From Mycobacterium parmense (GTDB lineage: Bacteria; Actinomycetota; Actinomycetes; Mycobacteriales; Mycobacteriaceae): a stretch of 64,000 nt of DNA. This document shows, one piece after another, positions 17,839 through 25,986 of this stretch. The number at the start of each line of letters is the position of its first letter. Within the stretch, counting starts at the first letter, position 1. The DNA is taken from positions 4,836,001 through 4,900,000 of the forward strand of contig NZ_AP022614.1 of the NCBI RefSeq assembly GCF_010730575.1. Direction: 5' to 3'. The notes under the pieces were generated by a model. The model searched no databases. It was not told the DNA's origin and saw only the letters and a list, made by a program, of their open reading frames with translations. A program made the translations under genes and the position numbers.

Positions 17839-18950
17839 TCACGGCTGATACCGTCAACCGGATCCTGCGGTTCAATGGACAAGGCCTGCCGGTCGTTTCC
17901 CTGTACGCCCCAGTGCCCTGCCAGCCGCAAGGCCGCGTTGTCAGCCTGCGCAGCGAGGTGGACAGTCAGCTACACGCCATCCGGCCGATGGCCAAGGACC
18001 GTAGCCTTGGCCACGACGCGAGGTTGTCCATACGCGGTGACATCGACCGAATCATGGATGTCGCGGGGCAGGAACGCTGGCCACCCGGCGCGGTTGCGCT
18101 GTTCTCCTGCAGCGGCCGCGGGTTTTTCGAGGAATTGATTTTGCCGCGACAGATCCGAGAGCGGGTCATCGTCGACGAAACCACGTGGGTCCGCCCAATG
18201 CTGGCCGTGCTCGACGAGGACCACCGCTGTTGCGTCGCCGCGGTCGACCGAGAGGGCGCCCGCCTCTTGGAGCTTTATCGCGACGACATGCAGGAGCGGG
18301 GCACGCTGTCGCTTTCCGCCAAGCCGGGCCTAGACCAGGACAAGCTCGAGGAGCTGACCAAAAAACACTTCCGTGAAGTGATAACCATGATCGACAAGCT
18401 CTACTGGGGCGGCGAATTCGAGCTGTTGATCGTCGGCGGCCATCGCCCGCAACTGCCGCGTTTCCTCGACCTGCTCACCCACGAACTGCGGGGGGTGCTC
18501 GCCGGCACGTTTCCGGTCGACGATGGCGCGAGGAGCAGCTTTGGCGAGCTCAAACGGCATGCTATCGCGGTCGTGGACCGCTACGAGCGCGCCGAGGAGG
18601 AGCGCATGGTCGCCGAGGTCGTCGAGACGTCGGCCGCCGGGGGTCTGGCCGTGCTCGGCATTGAGCCGTGCTTGTGGGCCGGGAGCGCTTCCGCCATCAA
18701 TCGGCTCATGATTCAAGACGGCGCGATCGCACCCGGGGTGATCTGCGACCGCAAACACTGGCTGGCTCTCGCGGGCGATACGTGCCCTGTGTGCGATCGG
18801 CCGGTGCGGCCCGCTCCCGACGTGATAGGCGAACTCGTGGAGGTCGTCATAGACGATGGTGGCGCCATTAAACACGTCTCGGCCCATACGGTCCTCACGG
18901 AGCGTGTGGCCGCGGCGTCGTTGCGGTTTCCGCTTCCACCGAAACGATGA
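17835..18950 (+). CDS. baeRF / Vms1-like release-factor-fold protein
   Basis: 371 aa. The sequence matches the bacterial archaeo-eukaryotic release factor (baeRF) group: an N-terminal domain (VVSLYAPVPCQ...), a middle eRF1-domain-2-like region (AVLDEDHRCCVAAVDREGARLLELY), and an L7Ae/eRF1-domain-3-like part (FELLIVGGHRPQLPRFLDLL). A C-terminal block carries CPVCDRPVRPAPDVIGELVE, a reduced zinc-knuckle-like motif. The family is predicted to act on ribosome-bound peptidyl-tRNA or stalled ribosomes. Mycobacteria carry several, and some are stress-induced. The canonical GGQ of true release factors is not visible. Coupled to the 59-aa protein upstream. Confidence 0.75.
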   Translation: MITADTVNRILRFNGQGLPVVSLYAPVPCQPQGRVVSLRSEVDSQLHAIRPMAKDRSLGHDARLSIRGDIDRIMDVAGQERWPPGAVALFSCSGRGFFEELILPRQIRERVIVDETTWVRPMLAVLDEDHRCCVAAVDREGARLLELYRDDMQERGTLSLSAKPGLDQDKLEELTKKHFREVITMIDKLYWGGEFELLIVGGHRPQLPRFLDLLTHELRGVLAGTFPVDDGARSSFGELKRHAIAVVDRYERAEEERMVAEVVETSAAGGLAVLGIEPCLWAGSASAINRLMIQDGAIAPGVICDRKHWLALAGDTCPVCDRPVRPAPDVIGELVEVVIDDGGAIKHVSAHTVLTERVAAASLRFPLPPKR

Positions 18951-19117
18951 CGGGTCTGAAAGATATCGCCTGGGGCGTCGAGCCGTAGCTGGTTCTATGC
19001 GCCCGCGGGGCGATTCCGGGCGTCCAAATTCGTTTCACCGGAGGGAAGCATCGCTGGGTGGCGCCAACCATGCTGGCAGGCAGACATGTTACGAACGAGC
19101 TGAGGGTGGGCTGCGCC

Positions 19118-20095
19118 ATGGGGGACGAACGGGTTCTCGTGACCGGAGGGTCCGGATTTGTCGGTTCTCACTGCGTCTTCGCACTGCTGAACGCCGGCTA
19201 CCGGGTCCGGACGACTGTGAGATCGGCCCAACGCGAGGCGGACGTCCGTAACATGGTCGAGCGAGCCGGCGCGACGCCGGGCGATAGCCTCACGTTCGCC
19301 GTCGCCGACCTCACCTCCGATGCCGGCTGGCCGGAGGCAATGGACGGCAGCACGTTCGTCCTGCACGTTGCCTCGCCTTACCCAGCTGATGAGCCCCCCG
19401 ATGAAGACGAGGTGATCCTACCCGCTCGCGACGGCACGCTTCGCGTCCTGCGCGCCGCTCGCGACGCGGGTGTCAAGCGGGTCGTACTCACGTCCTCGTT
19501 CGTCGCCATCGGCTGCGGCCACGGCAATGTCGAGCGCGAGTTCACCGAGGATGATTGGACCGATCTCGACGGCGAAGGCATCACTGCCTACGTCAAGTCC
19601 AAGGTGCTCGCCGAACGCGCGGCGTGGGACTTCGCTGAAAACGAAGCCGGCCGAACCGAACTCAGTGTGGTCAACCCCACCGCGACCTTCGGCCCGACGC
19701 TCAGCGACGATATTTCGGCCTCTGTGGCCCCGATTCTGACTCTGCTCATGGCTGGGGAAGAACCCGTATCGATGGCGAACCTCCGGTTTTCGGTGGCTGA
19801 TGTGCGCGACGTTGCCGACGTCCACCTGCGCGCGATGACGCATCCCGCCGCCGCGGGCCAGCGCTTCATTGCCTGCTGCGATGGCGGCCCCATCACGATG
19901 AGACAGGCCGCACAGATTCTGCGTGCCTGGGTGGGCGTCGACTCCGTCACCGCATCGCCTGTCCTTGGTGGGACCGCGCGGCCGTCCAACCGAAAGGCCA
20001 AGGCCGTCCTACGCTTTACCCCCCGAGCAATCGAGGAAGTGCTCCTGTCGACCGCAGGAAGCCTCGTCCGTCTCGGTCTCGTGCCAACTGCATGA
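19118..20095 (+). CDS. NAD(P)-dependent epimerase/dehydratase-like reductase (extended SDR)
   Basis: 325 aa from the ATG at 19118, preceded by GAGGG. Cofactor motif RVLVTGGSGFVGSHCVFAL at the N-terminus, then HVASPYP, and the catalytic YVKSK (Tyr-x-x-x-Lys) with an upstream TSSFVAIG. This is the pattern of dihydroflavonol-4-reductase-like extended SDRs, which reduce aldehydes, ketones or sterol-like substrates with NADPH. It stands alone. A further in-frame ATG at 19058 is possible but lacks a ribosome-binding site. Substrate unknown. Confidence 0.85.
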   Translation: MGDERVLVTGGSGFVGSHCVFALLNAGYRVRTTVRSAQREADVRNMVERAGATPGDSLTFAVADLTSDAGWPEAMDGSTFVLHVASPYPADEPPDEDEVILPARDGTLRVLRAARDAGVKRVVLTSSFVAIGCGHGNVEREFTEDDWTDLDGEGITAYVKSKVLAERAAWDFAENEAGRTELSVVNPTATFGPTLSDDISASVAPILTLLMAGEEPVSMANLRFSVADVRDVADVHLRAMTHPAAAGQRFIACCDGGPITMRQAAQILRAWVGVDSVTASPVLGGTARPSNRKAKAVLRFTPRAIEEVLLSTAGSLVRLGLVPTA

Positions 20096-20111
20096 CGACG
20101 CGCTCGACCAG

Positions 20112-20549
20112 TTACCTGAAGCCGAGTCGCAGTCGGGTAGTGCACCTGACTGGATTGTCCTGGTGAGGCGTTCGGTGAACCGGATCGAGGTGTGGCGATC
20201 CCCGATCCGATTGGTGGACAACATCTTTGAAATCCCGCACCCGCTCTTGTTGGCGGGTCGAGATGGCCTGCTCGATCGCGTCGAGCACCATCGAGGTAGC
20301 GCTCTGCGCCGCGAGTGCAGACTCGATCCCGCGGGAATCAGACAGTGCGTCAAGGGTTTCCTCGACGGGCAGCGCGAAGCGGATCGGAGAGGCCTCGGCG
20401 ACGTCGTCGCCGGCCACCTGGGCCCGCGCGGCGAAACCTGGTAGCCAGACCCGGCGGGCCCTGACGAACAGCCCACGCGGCGCGGCTACGCCCTCCCGTC
20501 CGGGTCCCGGGGTGACCTGGCCGAAGGCGCCAGCCGACGGGCACCCCAA
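20112..20549 (-). CDS. possible hypothetical protein overlapping the 3' end of the ltrA-like gene
   Basis: 145 codons from TTG 20547-20549. From about residue 28 the sequence is protein-like and GC-rich at third positions (PGFAARAQVAGDDVAEASPI, then LPVEETLDALSDSRGIESAL). The LtrA frame over the same stretch (20350-20549) is an Arg/Gly-rich tail. Either this is a separate small gene, or a frameshift near 20560 separates it from the end of the LtrA-like protein. No family is recognised and no clear ribosome-binding site is seen. Confidence 0.35.
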   Translation of the reverse strand: MGCPSAGAFGQVTPGPGREGVAAPRGLFVRARRVWLPGFAARAQVAGDDVAEASPIRFALPVEETLDALSDSRGIESALAAQSATSMVLDAIEQAISTRQQERVRDFKDVVHQSDRGSPHLDPVHRTPHQDNPVRCTTRLRLGFR

Positions 20550-21684
20550 GCGGAGCGTTCCCGCCCCGGACCTCCCAGATGACGCGCAGGGCGGAGACCA
20601 GCAGCAGGACGGTCAGTGTGGTGAGTGCGTGTAGTTGCATGCTGAGTGGGACGGTCGCAGCCATGACGCCCCCGGCCACGAGCCGGTCGACCATGATCCT
20701 GCGGTGGTCGCGCCACCGGTAGGCGACGTCGCCGAGATAGAACAATGCGACGCCGCCGCTGAGGGCGACACCGGGCAGCGGGGCCATCGGCTCGTCCGGG
20801 TGTCCCACGGCCTGATGGACGCCGAGGGCGAAGAAGACGATGCCGGCGACCAGCACGAGGTGGAGATAGCTGTAGGCGTCCCGGGCGTGACGGGCCCGGC
20901 GAGCCGGGCTCAGCCGCCGCAGCCGCGCGGCGGCGCGGGGACTCGGCTCGAAGTACGTCCACCACATCCCGGCGGCGATAAGCACCGCCGTCACCATCGC
21001 GACGGTGGTCAGCGGCCGGCCGATGCTGTCCTTCGCGCCCCCACCGGCACTCACAATCGACTCGCCGAGGGCGATGATCACGATGAGACCGTGCCGTTCG
21101 ACGAAGTATTGCGGGGATACCCGCCACCCGGCGCGCCCGGCTATGAGCGGCCCGCTGAGGTCGATGATCGCGGACGCTAGCCATAGCAGCTCCCGGTATG
21201 GCGACGTCTTGAAGGCTCCCATGACAATGAGCCCGGAGCCGGCCAGCAGGTAGGGCACCAGCTGGAGGGTGGGCGTGCGGAGCTGCTCGTCTCCGCGCGT
21301 CGTGCGTAGGAGCAGCACCACATGAAGCAGCCGGACGAACACGTAGGCGGTTGCGAAGACCAGCGCCATTTTCCCAAAGGCGTTCGGCAGCGCCGTCGCT
21401 GCGATGAGCATCGCAGCCATCGCGAAGTAGATCAGGATGCGCGCGGGCGGGTCCGCGCGCTCGAAGGTATTGGTCAGCCAGGCATAGTTCTCCCACGCCC
21501 ACCAGATCGCCGTCAGTGCCAGCGCCCCTCGACCGAATCCGGTCCACGTGACATTCGCCAACATCAGGATCGTGACCTGCGACATCGCGTAGACGTAGAC
21601 GAGGTCGAAGAACAGCTCAAGCGTTCCGACTGTACGGTCCTCGTGGTAGGCCGTCCGCTGGTGCGGTGATGCCTTGTCGATCAC
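20350..21684 (-). CDS. low-temperature-requirement A (LtrA) family membrane protein
   Basis: 444 aa, GTG start with GGAGGGG four bases upstream. The N-terminus has the LtrA signature TVGTLELFFDLVYVYAMSQ, followed by about ten hydrophobic segments (for example AALIALTAIWW-like and LIVIIALGESIVSAGGGA, a conserved LtrA block). Family proteins are integral membrane proteins first linked to growth at low temperature in Listeria; the biochemical activity is unknown. The last ~70 residues are Arg/Gly-rich and unlike the family, and an alternative frame looks coding there, so the C-terminus may be altered by a frameshift. It lies 46 bp downstream of the HtrA-like gene, probably in one operon. Confidence 0.82.
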   Translation of the reverse strand: MIDKASPHQRTAYHEDRTVGTLELFFDLVYVYAMSQVTILMLANVTWTGFGRGALALTAIWWAWENYAWLTNTFERADPPARILIYFAMAAMLIAATALPNAFGKMALVFATAYVFVRLLHVVLLLRTTRGDEQLRTPTLQLVPYLLAGSGLIVMGAFKTSPYRELLWLASAIIDLSGPLIAGRAGWRVSPQYFVERHGLIVIIALGESIVSAGGGAKDSIGRPLTTVAMVTAVLIAAGMWWTYFEPSPRAAARLRRLSPARRARHARDAYSYLHLVLVAGIVFFALGVHQAVGHPDEPMAPLPGVALSGGVALFYLGDVAYRWRDHRRIMVDRLVAGGVMAATVPLSMQLHALTTLTVLLLVSALRVIWEVRGGNAPLGVPVGWRLRPGHPGTRTGGRSRAAWAVRQGPPGLATRFRRAGPGGRRRRRRGLSDPLRAARRGNP

Positions 21685-21730
21685 CGACCCCTCCCATCCG
21701 CCCGGGACGTCAGCCGCAGGGGGCCGCCAG

Positions 21731-22783
21731 TTACGTGCTGGGGCGGTCTGCGACAGTGACCGAAATCTGTTGGGTCGCGCCGCCTCGTTGCACTGTCAGC
21801 TGGATCTTGTCGCCTGGTTTACTCACCAGAAGTGCCGATATGAAGCTCTCGGCCGTCGGGGTGTCCCGACCATTGACCGCGGTGATAATGTCGCCCGGCT
21901 TAATGCCCGCGTCCGCCGCCGGACCGGGCGTGCCCACCGCCAGCACGACGACGCCGTCGGGGCGGTTGACCCCCAGCTGTTGGGCGATCTGGGGCGTCAG
22001 GGTGCGGGGCAGAATGCCGACGTAGGCATGGTGGGCGGTGCCGGTCGCCAACAACTGGTCAGCGACGTCGACGACCGTCGCGGCCGCTGTGGCAAAACCC
22101 AGGGCGACCGCGCCAGCCGTCGGGGGAATATAGGCCTCACACACGCCGACAACGTGTCCTCGTCCGTCGATCAAAGCCCCGCCGGAGTTGCCGGGTGAGA
22201 TCGGCGCGTCGGTCTGGACCAGGTCCACCATTGGAGCAATGGCGGATGCGGACCCAGGGATCTGGCGATGCAGGCCGGAAATGATGCCCGACGTGACGCT
22301 GGCCTCGAACCCCAGCGGACTGCCGATGACCACGGCCAGCGCACCGACCTGGGGCAGCGACTTCTCAAATGTCGCGGGAGTTAGCCCACCCCGGTCGGCC
22401 TGCAAGACCGCGACATCGGACACGTTGTCCGCGGCACGAACCTTCGCGGTCACCTGCTGCCCGTCGGCGAAGGCCACGGTGATCTGGTGCGCACCGGCGA
22501 CCACGTGCGCATCGGTGATGATTGTCCCGTCGGCTTTGTATACGATGCCGCTGCCCAGGCCATTGTCCGTGAGCACCGTGACCACCGAGGGCTCCGTCTG
22601 CCGAACCAGTGTCGGTATGTCCATCGCGGCCGCCGGAACCGTAGCCGATTGGCCAGTGGGTGAGGTGGGTGTGGTCGGCGGGCTAGCGTTGCGGTCCGGG
22701 CCGCATCCAGCACAGAAAGCTACGCCGACCGCGATCGCCAGCCGCGTCCAGGCATTCTTGCGTGCGATCGATGGTGCATGCAT
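21731..22783 (-). CDS. HtrA/DegP-type serine protease with PDZ domain, putative lipoprotein
   Basis: 350 aa from the ATG at 22781-22783 (GAGGCGGGG upstream). The N-terminal hydrophobic segment ends in CAGC at Cys27, a lipobox-like site, then a Ser/Thr/Pro linker. The trypsin-like domain has the full triad: H93 (TDAHVV), D123 (VSDVAVL) and S200 (SPGNSGGAL). A PDZ domain follows at about 255-345 (GVVVLAVGTPGPAADAGIKP). This is the layout of periplasm-facing mycobacterial HtrA proteins such as PepD, which cleave misfolded envelope proteins. It neighbours an LtrA membrane protein and Dps within the stress block. Confidence 0.88.
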   Translation of the reverse strand: MHAPSIARKNAWTRLAIAVGVAFCAGCGPDRNASPPTTPTSPTGQSATVPAAAMDIPTLVRQTEPSVVTVLTDNGLGSGIVYKADGTIITDAHVVAGAHQITVAFADGQQVTAKVRAADNVSDVAVLQADRGGLTPATFEKSLPQVGALAVVIGSPLGFEASVTSGIISGLHRQIPGSASAIAPMVDLVQTDAPISPGNSGGALIDGRGHVVGVCEAYIPPTAGAVALGFATAAATVVDVADQLLATGTAHHAYVGILPRTLTPQIAQQLGVNRPDGVVVLAVGTPGPAADAGIKPGDIITAVNGRDTPTAESFISALLVSKPGDKIQLTVQRGGATQQISVTVADRPST

Positions 22784-23067
22784 CAGCGACCCCGCCTCGG
22801 TAGGGAATCCGTCGACGACGTGCGATGAGGCGTCGCGCGCCGCGCCTTCTTGCCAGACTGTGCCAGCCCACGTCGCGATCGGCCTCGTCCCGCCACCTTC
22901 AAACCAGGTGCGCTCAGCTGACCTGACAGGCCGGGAAATCCGAAGCATTGCACACTCGGATTGTCGAGATTCTCGCCGCGGAGCATGAACTGTCGCGAAA
23001 CGGCCCGGATCGCGGCGTCCGGGCCCAACGCAACCTGTCTTCGACGGCCAATCCGGTTATTCGCGCT

Positions 23068-23568
23068 CTAAAGCTTGCGGTTTTCGGACTTGAGCATCCA
23101 CGCTTCCTTCTCGAGGGAGTCGATGATGGCATGCAGCAGGTCAGCAGTTGCCGGATCGGCGGCATCGACCTCGTCATGCACAGTCCGCGCGGTGTCGACA
23201 ACGGCGTAGAGCCGGGTGGCCATCATGTCCACGGTTTCGGTGGTGCTGAGTTCGGCCGGCGGAGCGGGGGGGACGGTGGTCGTGCCCGCGACCGTATCTG
23301 AGCGCCCGTCGGGAACTGCGTCAAGGGCGCGCATGCGTTCGGCGATCGTGTCACTGGCTTCGCGTGCGGTGTCGACGATGCTGTCGAGTTGCAGGTGCAA
23401 GTCCCGGAAGTTTGTTCCGACGACATTCCAGTGCGCCTGCTTGCCTTGGAGATGCAGCTCGATCAAGTCGACGAGTACCTTCTGCAGGTTGCGCGGCAAG
23501 CTATCCGGGGCGACGAACGGGCGCACCTGGTCGATGTCACGACGGTTGGTCTGGATTGAAGTGGTCAC
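23068..23568 (-). CDS. dps: Dps / ferritin-like DNA-protection protein
   Basis: 166 aa, GTG start with AAAGGGA seven bases upstream. The Dps ferroxidase helix is clear: LHLQGKQAHWNVVGTNFRDL then HLQLDSIVDTAREASDTIAE, carrying His, Asp and Glu ligands that bind iron at the dimer interface. Dps dodecamers oxidise iron with H2O2 and can coat DNA, protecting stationary or stressed cells. The C-terminal tail is short and not strongly basic, so DNA binding may be weak. It lies between the HtrA-like protease and a PfpI gene, all leftward. Confidence 0.9.
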   Translation of the reverse strand: MTTSIQTNRRDIDQVRPFVAPDSLPRNLQKVLVDLIELHLQGKQAHWNVVGTNFRDLHLQLDSIVDTAREASDTIAERMRALDAVPDGRSDTVAGTTTVPPAPPAELSTTETVDMMATRLYAVVDTARTVHDEVDAADPATADLLHAIIDSLEKEAWMLKSENRKL

Positions 23569-23740
23569 GGTAATCCCTTTCGTGGTATCAGCGGTGACGT
23601 GTCGTTGCCTGAAAAACTTTGTTGCCGAACGCCCGACCGTGCATGCTGCCGTTTCGGCGAAGGTCGCGGCCGCAGCGGTAGAGCAGCAGAGTACCCAACG
23701 CCTCTGGGCGTTCGCGGTCTCCAACGGCCGCAGGTCGGTG

Positions 23741-24301
23741 TCATGATGTCGCTGCCGGCGTTTGGGCGAAGGCTTTCACGATGGCGGCGCAGAACGCCGG
23801 CAGATCCTCCGGTGAGCGACTCGAGATGAGGTTTCCGTCGACCGCGACGTCTTCGTCGACCACGTTAGCGCCCGCGTTTCGCAAGTCGGTCCGGACGCTG
23901 GGATACGACGTGAGGGTTCGTCCCGCGACGACGCCTGCCTCGATGAGCGTCCATGGGCCGTGACAGATCACCCCGACCGGTTTGCCCGACTCCACGAATT
24001 CCCGCACGAACGCGACTGCACGTTCATGGGTGCGCAGCTTGTCGGGATTCACCGTTCCGCCCGGCAGCAGCAGGCCGCCGTAGTCGTCGATCGACGCGTC
24101 GGCGACAACGCGATCGACAGTGAACGTGCCCGCCGGATCGAGGTCGTTGTTGCGCATATGGATCCAGCCATTACGCAAAGACAACAGTTCGGTCTGCCCA
24201 CCGGCCCGGTGCACCGCCGCGGACGGATGCACCAGCTCGACCCGTTCCACGCCGTCGGCCGCCAGGATTGCAAACTTTCTGCCCTGCAACATTTTTGACA
24301 T
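23741..24301 (-). CDS. DJ-1/PfpI-family protein (copy 2)
   Basis: 186 aa. The ATG at 24299-24301 has AGGAG eight bases upstream; a GTG three codons earlier overlaps that site. The fold runs KFAILAADGVERVELVHP, an acidic LLLPGGTVNPDKLR loop, and the nucleophile elbow VGVICHGPWTLIEA with Cys and the adjacent His. The C-terminus reads ISSRSPEDLPAFCAAIV. This is the YhbO/PfpI type, implicated in deglycation and general stress resistance; protease activity is disputed for the family. It is about two-thirds identical by eye to the copy at 28204-28761. Confidence 0.9.
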   Translation of the reverse strand: MSKMLQGRKFAILAADGVERVELVHPSAAVHRAGGQTELLSLRNGWIHMRNNDLDPAGTFTVDRVVADASIDDYGGLLLPGGTVNPDKLRTHERAVAFVREFVESGKPVGVICHGPWTLIEAGVVAGRTLTSYPSVRTDLRNAGANVVDEDVAVDGNLISSRSPEDLPAFCAAIVKAFAQTPAATS

Positions 24302-24342
24302 GAATTGCACTCCTCATGCCGCCGCCCGTTGTGGTCTGAGTA

Positions 24343-24447
24343 TTACGATGTTGCGACATAATCGAGTTCGTCGCGCGCCTCGACTGCGCGCCGCAGTTCC
24401 TCGTCTGCGTTGCGGTTCGTCTCGGCCTCGGCAACCATCCGCTCCAC
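24343..24447 (-). pseudogene. dnaK C-terminal fragment (remnant)
   Basis: Read leftward, 34 codons give VERMVAEAETNRNADEELRR followed by AVEARDELDYVATS and TAA. This matches the substrate-domain lid region of the DnaK encoded at 43993-45876 ([20 protein letters not shown], then [10 protein letters not shown]). Upstream the frame hits TGA after nine unrelated codons, and the match ends right at the stop. It is therefore a truncated relic of a dnaK-like gene, not a complete protein. It lies just upstream of the PfpI gene within the stress block. Confidence 0.7.
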
Positions 24448-24579
24448 CGCGCGGCGCCGGCAGGATAGTGTTCAACTTTGAATCGGCCCAATGCCCGTTT
24501 TTTGGCTGGCCATTTGGCATACCGGCTGTTAAGGCCGAGAACGCCGAGATGCTCGCCGAGGGACTGGCGAGGACCGCAC

Positions 24580-25038
24580 CTAGGCGTTTACCGTTTGCTG
24601 AGACTCAGACGTGGTTGGAATGGCTTGCGGGCCACCGTTCGCCGCGCCGATTGTTATCTTGCGCGGCTTGCTGGCCTCCGACACCGGAACCGTCAAAGTC
24701 AGCACGCCATGGTCGACTTGGGCGGTCATCTTGCTCGGATCGAGGTTCTCGCCAAGAAAGAGCTGCCGGCGGAACTCGCCCTGCGGTCGTTCGTCGACGA
24801 TCACCTGGTCGCCCTCTTGGTGCAGCGGTTGGCGACGGGCGCTCACCTCGACGACGTTGCGTTCGACGGTGACGTCCACATCGTTTTCTGTGATGCCGGG
24901 CACGTCGATAGCGATGATGAATTGGTCGCCCCGGCGTAAGGCCTCTATGGGCAGGGTGTGCGCCGTCCAGGCACCTCCCGCTGCCTGATTGGCCAGGCGG
25001 TCAAGCTCGCGGAACGGGTCGAAACGCATCAATGTCAT
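24580..25038 (-). CDS. Hsp20 small heat-shock protein (copy 1)
   Basis: 152 aa from the ATG at 25036-25038, with AGGAG seven bases upstream. It opens MTLMRFDPFRELDRLANQA, the usual sHsp N-terminus. The alpha-crystallin domain follows at about 40-135 with DVPGITENDVDVTVERNVVEV, RRQLFLGENLDP and the VDHGVLTLTVPV strand. The C-terminal PRKITI is the I-x-I-type anchor that drives oligomer assembly. It acts as an ATP-independent holdase for unfolding proteins that are later refolded by DnaK/ClpB, which this window also encodes. A second Hsp20 lies at 35281-35742. Confidence 0.92.
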   Translation of the reverse strand: MTLMRFDPFRELDRLANQAAGGAWTAHTLPIEALRRGDQFIIAIDVPGITENDVDVTVERNVVEVSARRQPLHQEGDQVIVDERPQGEFRRQLFLGENLDPSKMTAQVDHGVLTLTVPVSEASKPRKITIGAANGGPQAIPTTSESQQTVNA

Positions 25039-25194
25039 GGCTGATCTCCTAGGTTGGCCACGTTCGCGGCGGTCGCCCGTCGACGCCACGTAGAATCCTT
25101 ACCCGAAGCGCGGTAATGCGCTCCCAGAGCAGAAGTCTGGCATCTGGCCGCGGTAGTCGCGTGCGCCCAGCGGGTCCGAAATCCGGAGTGGGAT

Positions 25195-25211
25195 TCGTCC
25201 TCTTAGGACGA
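25195..25211. promoter_or_regulatory. perfect 7-bp dyad upstream of hsp20
   Basis: TCGTCCT-CTT-AGGACGA is a perfect inverted repeat in the 242-bp gap between the DUF2267 gene and hsp20 (both leftward). With a 3-nt loop and no T-tract it is a better candidate operator than terminator. No known regulator site (HAIR, CIRCE or DosR box) is matched. Confidence 0.35.
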
Positions 25212-25280
25212 GCACCAGAGCGTTGGGCGGGCGATGGTGAGCGTCAGGCTCAGCACCTTTCGCCACGGCAATTGGAGGCT

Positions 25281-25673
25281 CTACAACGCCGGTGGTGGAT
25301 TTGGCGCCGGGAGTAGCCTGGTGAACTCCAGAGGAAGGTGCGACATGAAGTCGTTGAACTCCTTCCGGTCCACCGCCTCGCGCAGGGTCAGCAGCACCGC
25401 CTCTACACCGGTCATAGTCTCGGTCTTGTTCAGCCCAGTGCGGCGGCTGACGCGCACAATCAGGTCATCCAGGTCGAATCGCTGCGGACCTTTGCTGTTC
25501 CATCGCACTGAGTCGCCAAGATCCTCGGGGAGCTGTCGGATCAGGTGCCGTACCTCTCCGCCGTTCACTCGCGTCGCCAAGACCTCGAGTACCGCACGGG
25601 TCAGATCGGCTGCCTCCCCCTTCGACAGCATGGTGCGCTCGGCGACGTCGCGATAAAACTCGTGAGCATTCAT
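25281..25673 (-). CDS. DUF2267 protein (copy 2)
   Basis: 130 aa from the ATG at 25671-25673, with GGAG eight bases upstream. It shows the same two-repeat helical plan as copy 1 at 6528: MNAHEFYRDVAERTMLSKGE with RQLPEDLGDSV, then FDLDDLIVRVSRRTGLNKTE with SHLPLEFTRLL. The family's function is unknown. Its position immediately upstream of hsp20 on the same strand ties it to the stress genes. A short Pro-rich tail (APNPPPAL) follows the domain. Confidence 0.87.
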   Translation of the reverse strand: MNAHEFYRDVAERTMLSKGEAADLTRAVLEVLATRVNGGEVRHLIRQLPEDLGDSVRWNSKGPQRFDLDDLIVRVSRRTGLNKTETMTGVEAVLLTLREAVDRKEFNDFMSHLPLEFTRLLPAPNPPPAL

Positions 25674-25986
25674 CGGCTCATCTCCAACTGTCTGTTCCAC
25701 CGCGGCGGTTTCCTCGGACAATGCCCGGTTGTGCATTTCCGCGCACCAACCTGTGGTTAGTAAGAGTCGATGGACCACCTGTTCTGGCAGATCGAGACCA
25801 CTGCGAAGGGCGGGCGCCGAGGTCTAGGGAAGCCGATAGTTTTCGTACCAGTGTGTCCAAGACGGCACGGCGGCGTCAGCGGCAGCATGTCGACGAAGAC
25901 GGTCGGATCACCAAGGAGGTATTCGAGGTATTCGAGGTATTCAAGGTATTCAGTGGCCGCCAGCACCGCCTACATGAGAGGACAGG
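25674..25986. other. divergent spacer with a 9-bp tandem repeat
   Basis: About 310 bp between the leftward DUF2267 gene and the rightward MBL-fold gene. Apart from the 9-bp repeat array (25916-25951) I see no gene. Both promoters should lie here. Confidence 0.45.
25916..25951 (+). repeat. GAGGTATTC x4 tandem repeat upstream of the MBL-fold gene
   Basis: Four head-to-tail 9-nt units, GAGGTATTC three times then AAGGTATTC, end 35 bp before the ATG at 25987. The sequence is AT-rich for this genome. Copy-number change would shift promoter or leader spacing in 9-bp steps. Confidence 0.85.
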
